The position numbers were made by a program, and so were the translations under genes. Positions 1 to 10,020 of a DNA stretch of 22,268 nucleotides are shown here, in pieces. The DNA lies in assembly GCA_000320545.1 (NCBI GenBank), contig ADNK01003393.1, positions 1 to 22,268 on the forward strand, given 5' to 3'. Within the stretch, counting starts at the first letter, position 1; each line of letters starts with the position of its first letter. Source of the stretch: Bigelowiella natans CCMP2755 (taxonomy: Eukaryota; Cercozoa; Chlorarachniophyceae). The notes under the pieces are model-generated. The model saw only the letters and a program-made list of their open reading frames with translations. It searched no databases and had not been told where the DNA came from.

Positions 1-1404
1 CACTACGATGACGATAACGAGTATGGCTGATTGGGTCATCTGCAGGCAAAATAGAAGCAAAATGTGCCAACATCGCGTTCGTTCGCCTCATCAGAAGGGG
101 GGGGGGGGGGGGGATTGGTAGGGGAAGTAAACGCGATCAATACAGGTCCGAGTATTATCCCAAAAAAAAAAAATATATTACTGCTAATTTCTTCGTCCAA
201 TGGCGAATACACTGTGCGCGTGTAACGAGCGAGTCTGGATCCGAGCCAAATTCTGAGCACGCAATAATATGAAAGATGATCGAAATGATGATGGTGATGA
301 TGATGATGATGATTGATGGGGATGATGATGATGATTGAGGGCGACGACTGTAGAAATAAGGTGTGGCGGTGGTGTAATTAGACAATGAGAGGAGACGTGT
401 CACTCTTTGATGATTAATGACGCCATCGTAATCAACCATTGTGGATTTCTTTCCAGTCCGAGAGCACCTTCTCACCGAGCGCCACGGCTGCCCTTAAGAA
501 CTCATCTTTGGAAAGACGCCTACACGACACAAGCACTTCAGGAGCGCGCATAGGAGGAGGGAGGAGGGTAAACTCTCCTCCCCCCCTCCCCCCCCCTCGC
601 CTTCTCCGATCCCGGAAAGAAAAAAAACAGAGAATTCGAATCCCCCTTCATCATCAAATATAATTCCTCCCCGCTTGCGAAAATAGCTTCAAACGCGTAG
701 GCTCGGCCAACGCTGACAACATAGGAGAAGGCTTGTGCTGCTATCGAAGTGAACGAGGAGCCTCTATTTATTTCCCCTGCACTTTTTTTCAAAACAAAAT
801 AACGATTTGGCGCGTGTTGTGTGTATGTGTGTAAGTACCCGTCGCCGTTAGCGTCTAAAGCATCAAACACGAGAGACATAAGCTGTTTCGCTGTCACCGA
901 GCGGGCAAGACTGATAGCCTGTGCCATTATCCTGGCGAATTCCTCGCGGAATTTGCCGGTAGCGGGGTCGATCTTGCCCGCCCACTTCTGCACGAGATGC
1001 TGCACGAAGCACGAGATGCTGCACGAATCTGCAGCAGAGACAACACAACCAAAAGTCGTTTTGTCGGAAAATTTGCTGCTTTGGAGCAAGAGGATTGATG
1101 ATAACGACGATGATGCTGATGCAATCTCTCGCCGAGGCGATGTTCCGCGTGCAAAAAATGCGTTAGACTCCGCTAAGCTAGAAAGATATTTGGTTGGCGG
1201 TTGGTGGATCAATGGATTATTGTTACTCTGTTTTGGAGACCAGACGCTCGTGCTTGGCGTTTTTCGAGAGGATCTCCCATTCGATGCATAGTGTGGCGTC
1301 GCCGAGCTCTCTGTCAAAAGCGAGGAGGGGGTAGGCGGTGAACCAGTTTCAGCGTAATCGATTTGATCATGTATGGGATCTCGAACGCATGTATCATGTA
1401 CGTG

Positions 1405-1450
<46 letters not shown>

Positions 1451-2132
1451 AGTGTGTGTGTGTGTGTGTTAACAAGCCGAAACTTGATCCATCCCCCCAC
1501 CTAAGAGATATCTCGTTTACCTGAGCGCTGCGCTCACTCTTTGAGCGTCTTTCAACACCAAGACACCTAACACAGCGAAAAGGGAGAAAAAGAGCCAGCA
1601 GGCCGGCCATCGTTCAGGAGGAAATCTGTTTCATGGTTGAAGCCTTCTGATTCATCCCCCCCCCCCCCCCCCCCCTTCTCCCCCAGGATTCCCCATTTCT
1701 TGGACATTACCCTCTCTGTCCAAATCAAGTGCGTCTAACAACGCCGTGCAAAGCCTATTTTGGTTGTTGTGCAGAGGCAATCGGAATGAATCGATGCACC
1801 GTCTGGCGAAGGGCAGTGCTCATCATGTCAAGCATACTCTTTTGCTGTGGTGCCGAGGCGGGGCTTCTTTCTCGATGGAGACGCAAAGACCTGCTGCTAG
1901 AAGACACTCACCAATCAAACACAGAAAGTCGGATGTTCAGACAAACGCTGCTCGGATACCTTCTGCTCCGGGCTGCTCAGCGAGGCAGACGGAGTTGGTC
2001 GGGGGCGGACGCGGGAAGGCTCGGCCATTTCCTTCACAACCAAAGCTGTTCTGTTTGTTGTTGCCAAAACCGGTAATTTCAGGGGAAAAAAACTCGGAAG
2101 AATCGACAATGAATTCAAGTTCATAGTCACAA
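1..2132 (-). CDS. EF-hand calcium-binding protein gene, multi-exon, partial at left edge
   Basis: Exons on the minus strand, in transcript order: about 2132-1960 (start unresolved), 1566-1521, 1310-1227, 1018-839, 519-437, 252-182, and 39-1 running off the window. Phases agree at every junction from 1960 onward. Joining 839 to 519 completes a canonical EF-hand loop, DANGDGRLSKDEF, with Asp, Asn, Asp and the Glu at loop position 12 all present. Joining 1227 to 1018 and 1521 to 1310 continues an alpha-helical, charged protein. Acceptors at 1566 and 1310 have strong pyrimidine tracts. The product is inferred to be a Ca2+-responsive protein; its wider family is not recognised. Odd points: an alternative ending reads through the donor at 437/436 and stops at 432-434. 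A 19-bp tandem duplication sits at the 1018 acceptor. The donor at 839/838 (GTACTT) is weak. The first exon and start codon were not found. Confidence is high for the EF-hand exons and lower for both ends. Confidence 0.72.
97..113. repeat. G17 homopolymer
   Basis: A run of seventeen G lies in what is modelled as intron DNA between exons 39-1 and 252-182 of the EF-hand gene. Confidence 0.95.
286..336. repeat. Imperfect (GAT)n microsatellite
   Basis: GAT triplets are interrupted by single substitutions. The tract lies in an intron of the EF-hand gene. Similar GAT tracts occur in introns of the U-box-like gene and the methyltransferase gene. Confidence 0.9.
991..1028 (-). repeat. 19-bp tandem duplication at a splice acceptor
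   Basis: CACGAGATGCTGCACGAAG at 991-1009 is repeated at 1010-1028 with one final mismatch. On the minus strand each unit carries a GTGCAG acceptor, so the duplication gives the EF-hand exon two competing acceptors 19 nt apart. Use of the upstream one (exon start 1018) keeps phase with the preceding exon. Confidence 0.9.
1407..1470. repeat. Compound (AT)n-(GT)n microsatellite
   Basis: About 21 AT units are followed after a few bases by about nine GT units. They lie inside the EF-hand gene intron at 1311-1520. Confidence 0.95.
1656..1675. repeat. C20 homopolymer
   Basis: A run of about twenty C lies in the EF-hand gene intron at 1567-1959. Confidence 0.95.
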
Positions 2133-2390
2133 CTTTGTTGGCGCGCTCAGTCATTTCCCTCGCCTTTTCCAAGTGTCTCCGAGATTGCAGATTGGGTTGT
2201 TTTCCCGAGAAAAAAAAGGGGGAAATGCGAGTGATTATTGTTCTTGCGCCTGGCGCTCACAATCAGTCAATCTTGTCATCAATCCACATTGAAAGAGTCA
2301 AATCAATCAAAATCAAAATCGCCCTGTTGGTGAGAGGAGGAGGGGGCCTTCGCGCTGTGGAAAGTCTACACCCTCGCCGCCCACGAAAGA
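2133..2390. promoter_or_regulatory. Divergent intergenic region
   Basis: This roughly 250-bp stretch separates the first modelled EF-hand exon (minus) from the U-box-like ATG (plus) and is the likely shared promoter and 5' UTR region. No TATA box or other named element stands out. It could also hold undetected 5' exons of either gene, because the frame of the U-box-like ATG stays open upstream to a TGA near 2332. Confidence 0.35.
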
Positions 2391-2968
2391 ATGGAGAACG
2401 ACGAGCAGTTTGAGAACGTGCCTCCGCACTTCGTGTGCCCCATCACCAAGGAAATCATGAAGAACCCAAACATGAATGAGGTAGGGCAGACTTACGAATA
2501 CGAGAGTTCCTCCTTCTCCTGCTTCCTCCATCATCATTTCATTTACACTTTTAGGCCCAGGTAATCATGGATGGAAGCTTAAGTGCATGGTCAGAAAAAC
2601 TGCCACCATTCAACGTCATGCCAACGGTAACTAGTGTCATAGATTTACAAACAAGTTGCACATCTGTTAGACACACTGTGCATGTTCTCCTCCTCCTTTT
2701 TCATCTAGCAGCAGCAGCAGCAGCAGCAGAGATATATCCTCCATGATTAGACATGATGCATGTATGGCTGCATACTCACATTGTTACGGGATAATACCAA
2801 ACACGTTACCACGAACATCACAGCTGTTATTGAAAACACTATTATCATCATAATCATCATCATTAATTTCTTGCTCTCTGCAAAATAGGTCGTTCTCCAG
2901 AAAGGAAGTAATGCTGTTCTGGGTGCTGCAGTAAAAACAATTCAAAGGGTATTATAGTGCAAGCACAT

Positions 2969-3002
<34 letters not shown>

Positions 3003-3563
3003 GAATGATGGAAGAAGAAGGTGGGCAAAGCGGGAAGATGGTCGTTGTTATGTGCTAGAACAGTATCTAATTATTTTGTTTCAGAAATGATGCATTGGTA
3101 GAGAATCAAGTGACAAATTGTCGTATTATGCTTCTCCTTCTCACCACCTTTCTTCAGATCTTCATGAATAATCTGATGGGGGACTACGAGAAATGGGTAG
3201 TAGTAGTTCTAGTACTACTATTACTACTTCTACTACTAGTAGTAGTAGTAGTGGTACAGTGGAGTGAAGTAGTAGCGGTTTGGTAATTGGCAAGGGAAGG
3301 GATCATTGCAACCAAGGGGAACTTATTAGCCACAGTTGTAAAATATGTTGTTGATGCTGAGGATGCTCCATGAAATGTAGACAGCTGAGCGGTAGTAGTA
3401 GTGGTAGTAGTATCAGCAACGACTGACTGATTGACAGCAATCTGATGCCTATGACTTCTGCATTTTGACGATGTCGTTCTCTTAGGCTACAGACCCAACA
3501 TGTGGAGCAGAAAGAGCAGCCAGTAAATCAGCAGCAGACGCTCAGAAAACTGTTCCGGTGTGA
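2391..3563 (+). CDS. Small U-box-like protein gene, five exons
   Basis: Exons: 2391-2480, 2555-2626, 2889-2948, 3158-3196 and 3486-3563, all joined in phase 0 through GT-AG introns, for 112 residues ending in TGA. The start ATG has A at -3 and G at +4. The N-terminus VPPHFVCPITKEIMKNP matches the opening of the U-box of E3 ubiquitin ligases. Exon 3, VVLQKGSNAVLGAAVKTIQR, resembles the closing U-box helix. U-box proteins dock E2 enzymes, so a ubiquitin role is inferred. Odd point: reading through the first donor gives VGQTYEYE, very like the central U-box GQTYER motif, but that frame does not join exon 2. Either an alternative transcript exists or the model is imperfect there. An N-terminal extension is possible because the frame is open upstream of the ATG. 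Alternative: a degenerate or truncated U-box protein. Confidence 0.62.
2708..2729. repeat. (CAG)7 microsatellite
   Basis: Seven CAG units lie in intron 2 of the U-box-like gene. Confidence 0.9.
2971..3001. repeat. (GAT)10 microsatellite
   Basis: Ten GAT units lie in intron 3 of the U-box-like gene. Confidence 0.95.
3197..3255. repeat. (GTA)n/(CTA)n self-complementary microsatellite
   Basis: GTA and CTA triplets are arranged so that they can fold back on each other, with a perfect 16-bp palindrome CTACTACTAGTAGTAG at 3230-3245. The tract starts exactly at the donor of exon 4 of the U-box-like gene, so the donor GTAGTA is itself the first repeat unit. Confidence 0.85.
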
Positions 3564-3699
3564 AGCAATCAAAAGCAGCAGCAGCAGTCTGATAGCTACT
3601 CACACCGCACATCTCAAACACTAGAACTTCGTTTTGATGATGCGAGGAGCAAAGGAAAGAGGACGATGACTCGTCCAACCAACAGACACACGCATGTGC

Positions 3700-4590
3700 A
3701 ATGTGCACGACGTGCACAACATGCACTTTGTCTTTGGTCCAACCCACTGAGCGCAAGGTGCGCATCGCTTTGGCTGGTGAGGCGAAAGTTGGAAACCAAC
3801 TTTTTTGAAACGCCGTTTCGGCTGCAAGTCAAAATTTGCCTTGCCTCAGAGCCACTGAGGAACTTTTCCTTGAGGTGCTTTTCCGGTGAAACCTCAAAGC
3901 CTTCGTTTTGGCAAGTGTGAACTCCGATGAAAAATCCCGTTTGCCACGACTTTGAACTTCAACCCAGGCAAAGTCAAACCAGCCTGGCAGTTCCTTTTGA
4001 ACTCCTTGGGCAAGCTTTGAGCGTCGCCCTGCTTTTTCCCATTCGAGGCGATTGAAGTGCGCTTGAGCTCGGTGTCCACCAGTCCAGTGCTCGTGCTCGG
4101 TGGCATTGCTCGACACAATCGATCGACACTGAGCATCCGATTGAACTTGACTGCCTGCACGTCGAACTCGAACTCCTTGGACGCCAAGTTCTTGGTTGGA
4201 GGGGTTGTGCAAGGCCTTGTGCTCCTGACACATCGATCCTTGGAGCTTGGCTCTGCACGTGGCCCAGGTGGGTTCAGTGTTGTCGTCGACTCCTGCAGGG
4301 TCCTCCTGCGAGCGCACACTGCTGGGCTGGGCAGGCTGACAACGACAGGCACAGCAGTGCACACGTCACGTCGCACGTCTGTCGTGGCAGGCCACCAACA
4401 CTGGGACGACCAACTCACGCACGAAAAGTTTGCCACCACGCCACCACAGCGCCACGGAATCGCACGGCCAAAGCGGTCAACCAAGAGAGCGTTGTGAAGT
4501 TCCTCCTCCTCCTCCTTTTCCTTTTCCACCAAGCGCTGCTTTTTTTTTTGCCACGATGGTCGCCCCTTCCAAGACCCACAGGTGGCAGCT
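3700..4590. other. Left part of the block, no recognisable gene
   Basis: Three overlapping minus-strand frames are open here but none has a motif I recognise or agrees with the others. The sequence may be decayed retroelement DNA. The poly-T (minus poly-A) run near 4540-4549 is short and uninformative. Confidence 0.5.
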
Positions 4591-6115
4591 GCGGCAACGC
4601 AGTGTCACCCTTGCTTTGGGTCGCACGTGCGACGCAGTGCGTCGCCGGGAGGCTCCACCCAGGTCTCAGGACGTTGCGTGTCGCGAGTCGCGCACGCAGT
4701 GGTGGACAACTGTGGCGTGCAAACTGAGCGCCACACTCGCCCCTCCCCTTCACAAGGAAGGAAAACCTGAACTTTGCGCGCGGTGCAATGCCTTTGCGCC
4801 CGTTCACTTGCTTCGTGGCCCAAGCGCTGGCGACGTTGACTTTTGCAAAGTTCAGCAATCGTGCGATGCGACGGCGCTTGAGGTTTTCTCCTCCTGCGCC
4901 TCGTGGGCTGTCGTTGTCACGAACTTCTTTTTTTGGAGTTGCACTGCGCCAGGGCGTGTGCCCTGCGTCGATGGTGTTCCACGAAGGAGGGGACTTCTCT
5001 CCTTGGTCGTCGTCGCCAGGAAACTCTGGGGACAACTGGCTTGCCGCAAGGTTGCACGTTGCTTGGTCGTGGGGAGTCTGCTTTCTTGGCCTCCGCCGAG
5101 GGACTTTTCAGCTTGCCTCGCCAAGTGAAGAACTTCCTTCCACCACTTGTCCTCAACGCGCGCTCCTCGATGAGGCCAAAGGACACGAACTTCTTTGCAC
5201 CTGCGCTTGCAGCCGAAGGTGACAAGTCCCGTCCTTTGCTCTCACCTCGCCAGCTCGACCGCTCAGGACCAGAGGAGAAAACGCCACCGCCGTGGCGTGG
5301 TGGTTGGAGCTGCACTTGTCAGCGTGACCGCAAGCAAACGAGCCAAACAACCACACGATCAGCGGTGGCAGCAGCAGCACTGGTTTCCCTGCTTCGTTCA
5401 CGTTTTCTCACGAGTGGCTTTCCAAGGTCGTCCAGGTCCTTGAAGTGCACGTGGTGCACTCGCACTCCAATCATTCCATTGGAAACGCTTGCAGTGGCAG
5501 TGTTGGGGGCGGTGGTGGAGTTGGCTGCCTCTGAGGGTGGTTTGGTGGCTCCAGGGACTTTGAGCGTTTCCACGACAGTGGAGCAAGGGAGCCTGTCGGG
5601 AGGAACGGGCACAAAAAGGGAGGCTCACACTCGAGGGAGCGCGTCCCTCACCCGAAAAAGAGCTCCACTTCGAACAAAGTGTCGTCCTCGCTGGCTCGTG
5701 TGCTGGCTGGCGACGTCCAGTTTGGGTGCCGTCCACGAGGGCGCGCCGCCAGAGAGCCGGCCAGGAGGACGAAACTCTGCTCACTCTGGCGACGTGGTTG
5801 AACTTCCACGCAGGCACACCCCGCTGGCCCGAGAACGCCTTTGAAGTCGGAGGTGACACGCGGGCGAAGAGCAAGGAACTGCACCACTCGTTTTGTCTCG
5901 ATTGGTGGAAACGGGAGGGAGGAAATCCTTGCACCTTGTTCGTTGCCCGTCGTCGTCGGCCAATGAGAGGAGTCGGGCAGCAAGGCTTGGGGTCTTGGTC
6001 AGTGCTCTTTTTGACTTTTTGTGACTCCGCAAAAGCAAGCAGTGCTCTTCCTCTCCTCCCGTTGAAAGCGCAAGAGCGGCAAACGGGGGTTCCACGCCAG
6101 GGTTGTTCGTGAGCG
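4590..6115 (-). repeat. Left arm of a long diverged inverted repeat
   Basis: Read on the minus strand, this arm matches 10880-12150 read on the plus strand. The match begins upstream of the unknown-family gene (a shared GAACAACCC word, then colinear similarity), runs through the gene, and continues past its 3' end to a shared GTGGCGCTCA and CGACTCGCGACAC region. Identity is clearly partial with many small indels. The similarity stops before about 4590. Confidence 0.75.
4852..5950 (-). pseudogene. Unknown-family copy 1, degraded
   Basis: This is a member of an unrecognised family that also occurs at 11050-11899 and 12763-13669. Shared N-terminal blocks are IETKRVVQFLAL, TSDFK and TLFEVELFF. 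Shared C-terminal blocks include LARQAEKS and a Ser/Thr-rich tail. Compared with copy 2, the start ATG has become ACG (5950-5948). The frame changes at least twice inside the N-terminal half, so the conserved segments fall in different minus-strand frames. The middle holds extra sequence absent from the other copies. Function is unknown and no domain is recognised. It lies in the left inverted-repeat arm, just downstream of the gag remnant on the same strand, so it could once have been a 3' cargo gene of the retroelement. The large plus-strand open frame across it is its antisense. Confidence 0.65.
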
Positions 6116-6170
6116 CACTCTGCCTCTTCCAGTCCTTGGGGTGCACCAGCTGCCTCTTGCACCGAGGCGT

Positions 6171-7901
6171 TCAGAGCGGGCCGAAAACGACGGAGGAGTG
6201 TTGGAGTTGGACTGGGGAGGGGGAAGCAGGCTGGTGCACGCAGCAGGGGTGGTGACGGCTGAAGGAGCGATGGGAGCGAAGGGAGGCAATTGGCTGTCTC
6301 AGTTCTCTGTGACGACGTTCAACTCGTTTGCATCGCACGTGCGCGCAGCACGAGTTGCACACCACCGTGCTGGTTGGGCGAAAGGACCTGGAGTGCGTGC
6401 GTGGCGTCGTGCTTCTGGCGAGGCAGGAAGGCACGCTGCTTCTTTCCCCGACACAACCAAACGAGGGAGCTGCAGCGTGTGCGTGCATTGGGCACAAGTG
6501 GGTGACCTTCGTTTCTTGCTCCTGCTTGCCTTTGCATGGCTTGTGGTTGGGATTGTTGACAGCACTTTTCCACTTCAGGAATTCGTGATGGTCCTTCGCA
6601 CACTGTCGGCACTCGGAAGCGCAGTGTCCTGTCTTGTTGCAGGCCCAGCAGACTTGATCTCGGGCATTGCGGTTTCGTTTGTTTCGTTTCCAGTTGTTCT
6701 CTGCCGGACAGTTGTGGCCACTTCCTTGGTCGCAGTGCTGGAGTGGCGGTCTTGTTGATGATCACACTGGCGGTCTCGTTGATGACCATGAGAACGCTCT
6801 CGTTTTGAATTGCGACCGCGTCCTCGTCCGCGTCCACGCCCGCGTCCGCGCCCACGTCCGCGACCACGTTGTGGAGGGCAATGCGGCCCATCTCGATTGT
6901 TGTGGTTGTCGCAAGTGCAGGTCGGGCGAGCGCATTCGTCGTGATGTTGGGGCTCAGCAGGGGGAGGGCAGAAGCCTTTTCCACCAGCACGTTGTTTCTC
7001 CAAGTGTTGGAAGAACAGCTTGAGTTCTTTGCTTTTGTCTTCTTTCGGCTTTTCTTGCTTGGTGTTGCAACTGGATTGGTTGATCTTCTCTCTTTGTTTC
7101 AGGAGGCGCTTGAGATCTTGAGCGGCTGCAGTGAAGGTGTCACGTTTCTTGTCACTCAACGCCATTGCGATCACTGAGCAGTCGTGAACGGGCTTCAAGG
7201 AGGAAGTCAAACGGTGAACTTCCTCTTCGAGCGTTGGCTCAGCTCCGTTCTGGCGCAGTGCGTTGTGCAGTTCGCTGATCCGCGCTGCCAACTTTCCAGG
7301 GTCATCCCCAAAGTCTTTCACGTTGAGCTCCTGGAGTTTCTCTCGCGTGATGGAGGTGGCGTCGGGACCATCGCCCCCAAATTCCAACACGAGGGCTGAC
7401 CAGACAGCAGCAGCTTCGTTCCTGTCTTCCTTTGCGCAGTTGTGAGTCTCAGTTGTGAGTCTTGGGGAGGGCCTGAGTGACCACGGAGAAGGCAAGGTCG
7501 CGCTGCTTCTTGGTCGAGTTTCCTTGGGAGACTGCTGAAGCTTGGTCCTTGGGAGTCTGGCTCAAGAGGCAAGTTCTGGCTTCTTTGGAGTCAAGAACTG
7601 AGAGCATCTCCTGTTCGCCTTGTGGCTTGTTGACCATCGTCTTCGTGGAGTCGAAGACGTTGAATTCTTTCATGGTTTCTTGCAGCTCTCTGAGGAATGG
7701 GAGCTGGGTTGCATCATCGAAGGTTGGAGGCTTGGTTTTCACAGCCTTGACTCTGGCGATCACGCTCGCAAGTTCTTTGAAGCTTGCGGAGGCTTCGTCG
7801 TTCTTCGAGTCCACGGCGGCTCCATCGGGGCGAGAGCCATTGGTGCGAGAGCTGGAGGATCGGGTCATTCTTGAGATGCAGCGGAAGCAAAGTTGGCTCA
7901 C
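6171..7901 (-). pseudogene. gag: Ty1/copia-type gag remnant, frameshifted
   Basis: Three consecutive minus-strand frames together look like a retrotransposon Gag. From 7901 to about 7450 there is an alpha-helical N-terminal part. From about 7495 to 6750 a charged helical capsid-like segment (KLAARISELHNAL, RLLKQREKIN) leads into an Arg-Gly dipeptide tract (about 6812-6867). From about 6745 to 6171 comes a nucleocapsid segment with a CX2CX4HX4C zinc knuckle. Gag packages the element's RNA. The two frame changes, near 7450-7495 and near 6740-6755, mean it is broken unless one is a programmed shift, which I cannot show. No aspartic protease motif (DTG/DSG) was found after the knuckle. The minus-strand order is wrong for one element: integrase lies 5' of this gag. 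Confidence 0.65.
6609..6650 (-). other. CCHC zinc knuckle of gag
   Basis: The segment encodes CWACNKTGHCASEC, an exact C-X2-C-X4-H-X4-C retroviral-type zinc knuckle, which binds nucleic acid in Gag nucleocapsids. It is followed by further Cys/His residues (CRQCAKDHH). Confidence 0.85.
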
Positions 7902-7949
7902 AACCTGTCAGAAGCACCAGCAGCAAAGAGGGCGATGCGGCGGCGGCTA

Positions 7950-9238
7950 GCTGGGTGGCGGACAACAAAGGAGGCAAGTGCAAGACGGCTGGTGGGCGGT
8001 CTCAATTCTGTGTTCAAGGAGAACGCAGTTGCACGCGCGTGCAGCACAGTTTTGCGTGTGCTGCCAGAGGAAGTGAACTTGATGATCGCGTGCCGCAACA
8101 CGACACGTTGCACGATGTTGTGTTGCCATGTCGCACCGACACGTTCGCCTTGCGCTCCTGCTTGTCGCTGCTTCTGCAGCAACCGCTTGTCGCACTTCGG
8201 CGAACGCTCGCTGACTGCACGTCGCATGTTCACTCTTCGGACATTGAGTGCCAAGCACTCTGACGTTCCCTGTTCGACGTCTTCCTTCACATCGTCACCA
8301 CCAGGTGGAGCGATCGAATTGTCTGCACCTGAGGTGTCGTTGTCCTTGTTGTCACTGTCATCGTTTTTTGTGGTCACGATTGGCCAATTGGGAGCAGAGG
8401 CGGTTGTGCAATGGCCATTGCGGCGTGCATGGCCACAAGGCAGTGCATCGTGTGCAAGCTGATGGAGCGCTGTGCTGGGCACGCCTTGGCCCGGGCACAA
8501 TGGCAGACAACACCGTGCACCAAGAGCTTCATCTCGAGCTCACGTTGAACGACATCTCACCTTGCAAAACCCTGGGCGACAGCGCATTCTCCAAGTCCGA
8601 GCACTTGGTCAGACCAGAAACAAAGCAAGAGACGTCAGCTCGCACCAGCGCCACAGGTGTGAAGGAGGCCACGGTGAGAAACAAACGTTTGAGCAGCACT
8701 CGCACAGCAGCAGAGTGGGGCGTGCGTGACATGCGAAAGTTCAGCACTTTTTCGAGTCTGTTTCCGACAGACAAGGGTGCTGCGCTGTTGGTGTGGAGCA
8801 CTGTTTGTCACTCACACAACGTCGTGTGCAGACCAGAAAACGTGAACCAAACGCGCAACGTGTTTTGGGCCGACAACGTTCACTGATCACAATCCTGTGC
8901 CATTTTTCAACTTGTCCAAACTTTGTCTGCACTCTGCCTGGCTCGTGTCGCCGTTGTCAAGCATCGTGCGCAGTGACCTCACACTTCTGCCTGCACTCTG
9001 CCATTGATGCGGATGTGCTTGCTTTGTCGACGCCAGTGGCCCTGCTGCGTCCATCACCACCCACGTTGAACGATTGAGTGTGCGTTTGCTTGGCCGTGAT
9101 GAGTGCCATTTTGCTCAGCACTGCCCCCACAATGGCCCCCGTGTCCAATGCTTCCTGCCGTTGTTGTCACGAGCTCCTTCCCGGGGTGAATCGTTTCTCG
9201 CCACGGTCGTCGCTCTTTTTTTTCACTTGGCAGTCACT
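7950..9238. other. Degenerate stretch where copia reverse transcriptase would be expected
   Basis: On the minus strand this follows the integrase, so a copia element should carry reverse transcriptase and RNase H here. I see no YVDD-type active site or other RT block in any frame. A plus-strand frame open to 8886 has no recognisable motif. The stretch is probably decayed or replaced pol sequence. Confidence 0.4.
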
Positions 9239-9922
9239 TCACGAGTTCACGAAAGGAGTGGCACGGACGTCTTCGTGTGCTTTGTCCGCCTTGGAGCTGG
9301 TCACGCGTCCGGACTCACTCGTGCACCAGTGAAAACCTGTCCGACCATCGCAGCTCAACACGCGAACGTGTTCAGCACGATCGAGAACGTGCTCACTCTT
9401 TCGTTTTTCTTCAGGTGCAAAGAAAACGCCAACGCACCCGAAGGCGGCTGTGTGGGCCACCGAGAGGCTCTCAGTTTCGACACTCTCAAGCAAGCACAAC
9501 GGCGTTCTTCTGACCTGTTTGTTGTGTGACCTGATTGTTGCGTGTCCTGCGTGCTGCACAGCCCAGCACCAGGAGCGTGCAGGAAGTCCGGATTGCTTGA
9601 GGTTGGCTCGCACTCTTCTCAGCAAGGTTTGCATCGTGCGTTCGGACGTGCCGTTTTGTTGTTGTCGACGAGGCGTTGGTGGAGTGTGCAACGTTCCTCC
9701 ATCGTCAAGGAACTTGAGCAGAGGTTTGATTCTGTGCACTTTCTCCACGTCAGACCTGAACTCCACTGTGGAGACCTTCCCTTGCTTTTTTGCAAACTCC
9801 ACGCAAGCCTTTGCCTTGTTGGGTGCCTCTGACTTGGGCTCAAGCAGCCCTGCTCTCAGGTGCCTGGGAGGCTCGTGCACAAGTGCTGCAAAGCGTTTGC
9901 ACCCCCTTGGACTTCGTGGCAC
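9239..9922 (-). pseudogene. pol: Ty1/copia-type integrase fragment
   Basis: The 227-residue frame matches the second half of the copia integrase core and the segment after it. In order: LLEPKSEAP, then EFAKKQGKVSTVEFRSD carrying the second catalytic Asp, then TPPTP and QQNGTSERTMQTLLRRVRA carrying the catalytic Glu of the DDE triad, then the Trp/Ala-rich helix SWCWAVQHAGHA, then AAFGCVGVFFAPEEKRK, the FGC-type block that precedes reverse transcriptase. Integrase inserts the element cDNA into chromosomes. The HHCC zinc region and the first catalytic Asp are not in this frame, though a Cys/His-containing stretch (CRALHLHAKEC) lies upstream in another frame. No intact RT follows. The fragment is therefore inactive as it stands. 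The long plus-strand frame over it is antisense. Confidence 0.85.
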
Positions 9923-10020
9923 AGTCTCAACGTCGCTCGTTTGTGCACTCCTTGGCGTGCAGGTGCAGTGCTCGACAGTTCACTTGGCAGGGGTTGGGGT
10001 TTGTGCAGGTCGTCGTCTTC

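Noticed and set aside
1-426. Separate minus-strand gene starting at ATG 426
   Set aside because: A phase-consistent model (426-404 joined to 252-182) exists, but the alternative frame that continues the EF-hand protein through 252-182 reads more like protein and needs no new promoter six bases after a stop.
538-1500. 320-residue minus-strand open frame
   Set aside because: It runs through a GT/AT microsatellite and intron sequence. Only the EF-hand segment inside it is coding, and phase analysis places that segment in a spliced gene.
4903-5844. 313-residue plus-strand open frame
   Set aside because: It is antisense to family copy 1. GC-rich DNA gives long shadow frames.
8529-8801. Possible copia RT C-terminal block on the minus strand
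   Set aside because: The resemblance to the Arg-Val-Leu-rich segment after the RT active site is weak, and no YVDD-type motif accompanies it.
8248-8886. Plus-strand 212-residue frame
   Set aside because: No motif, no counterpart elsewhere in the window, and it lies where pol remains are expected on the other strand.
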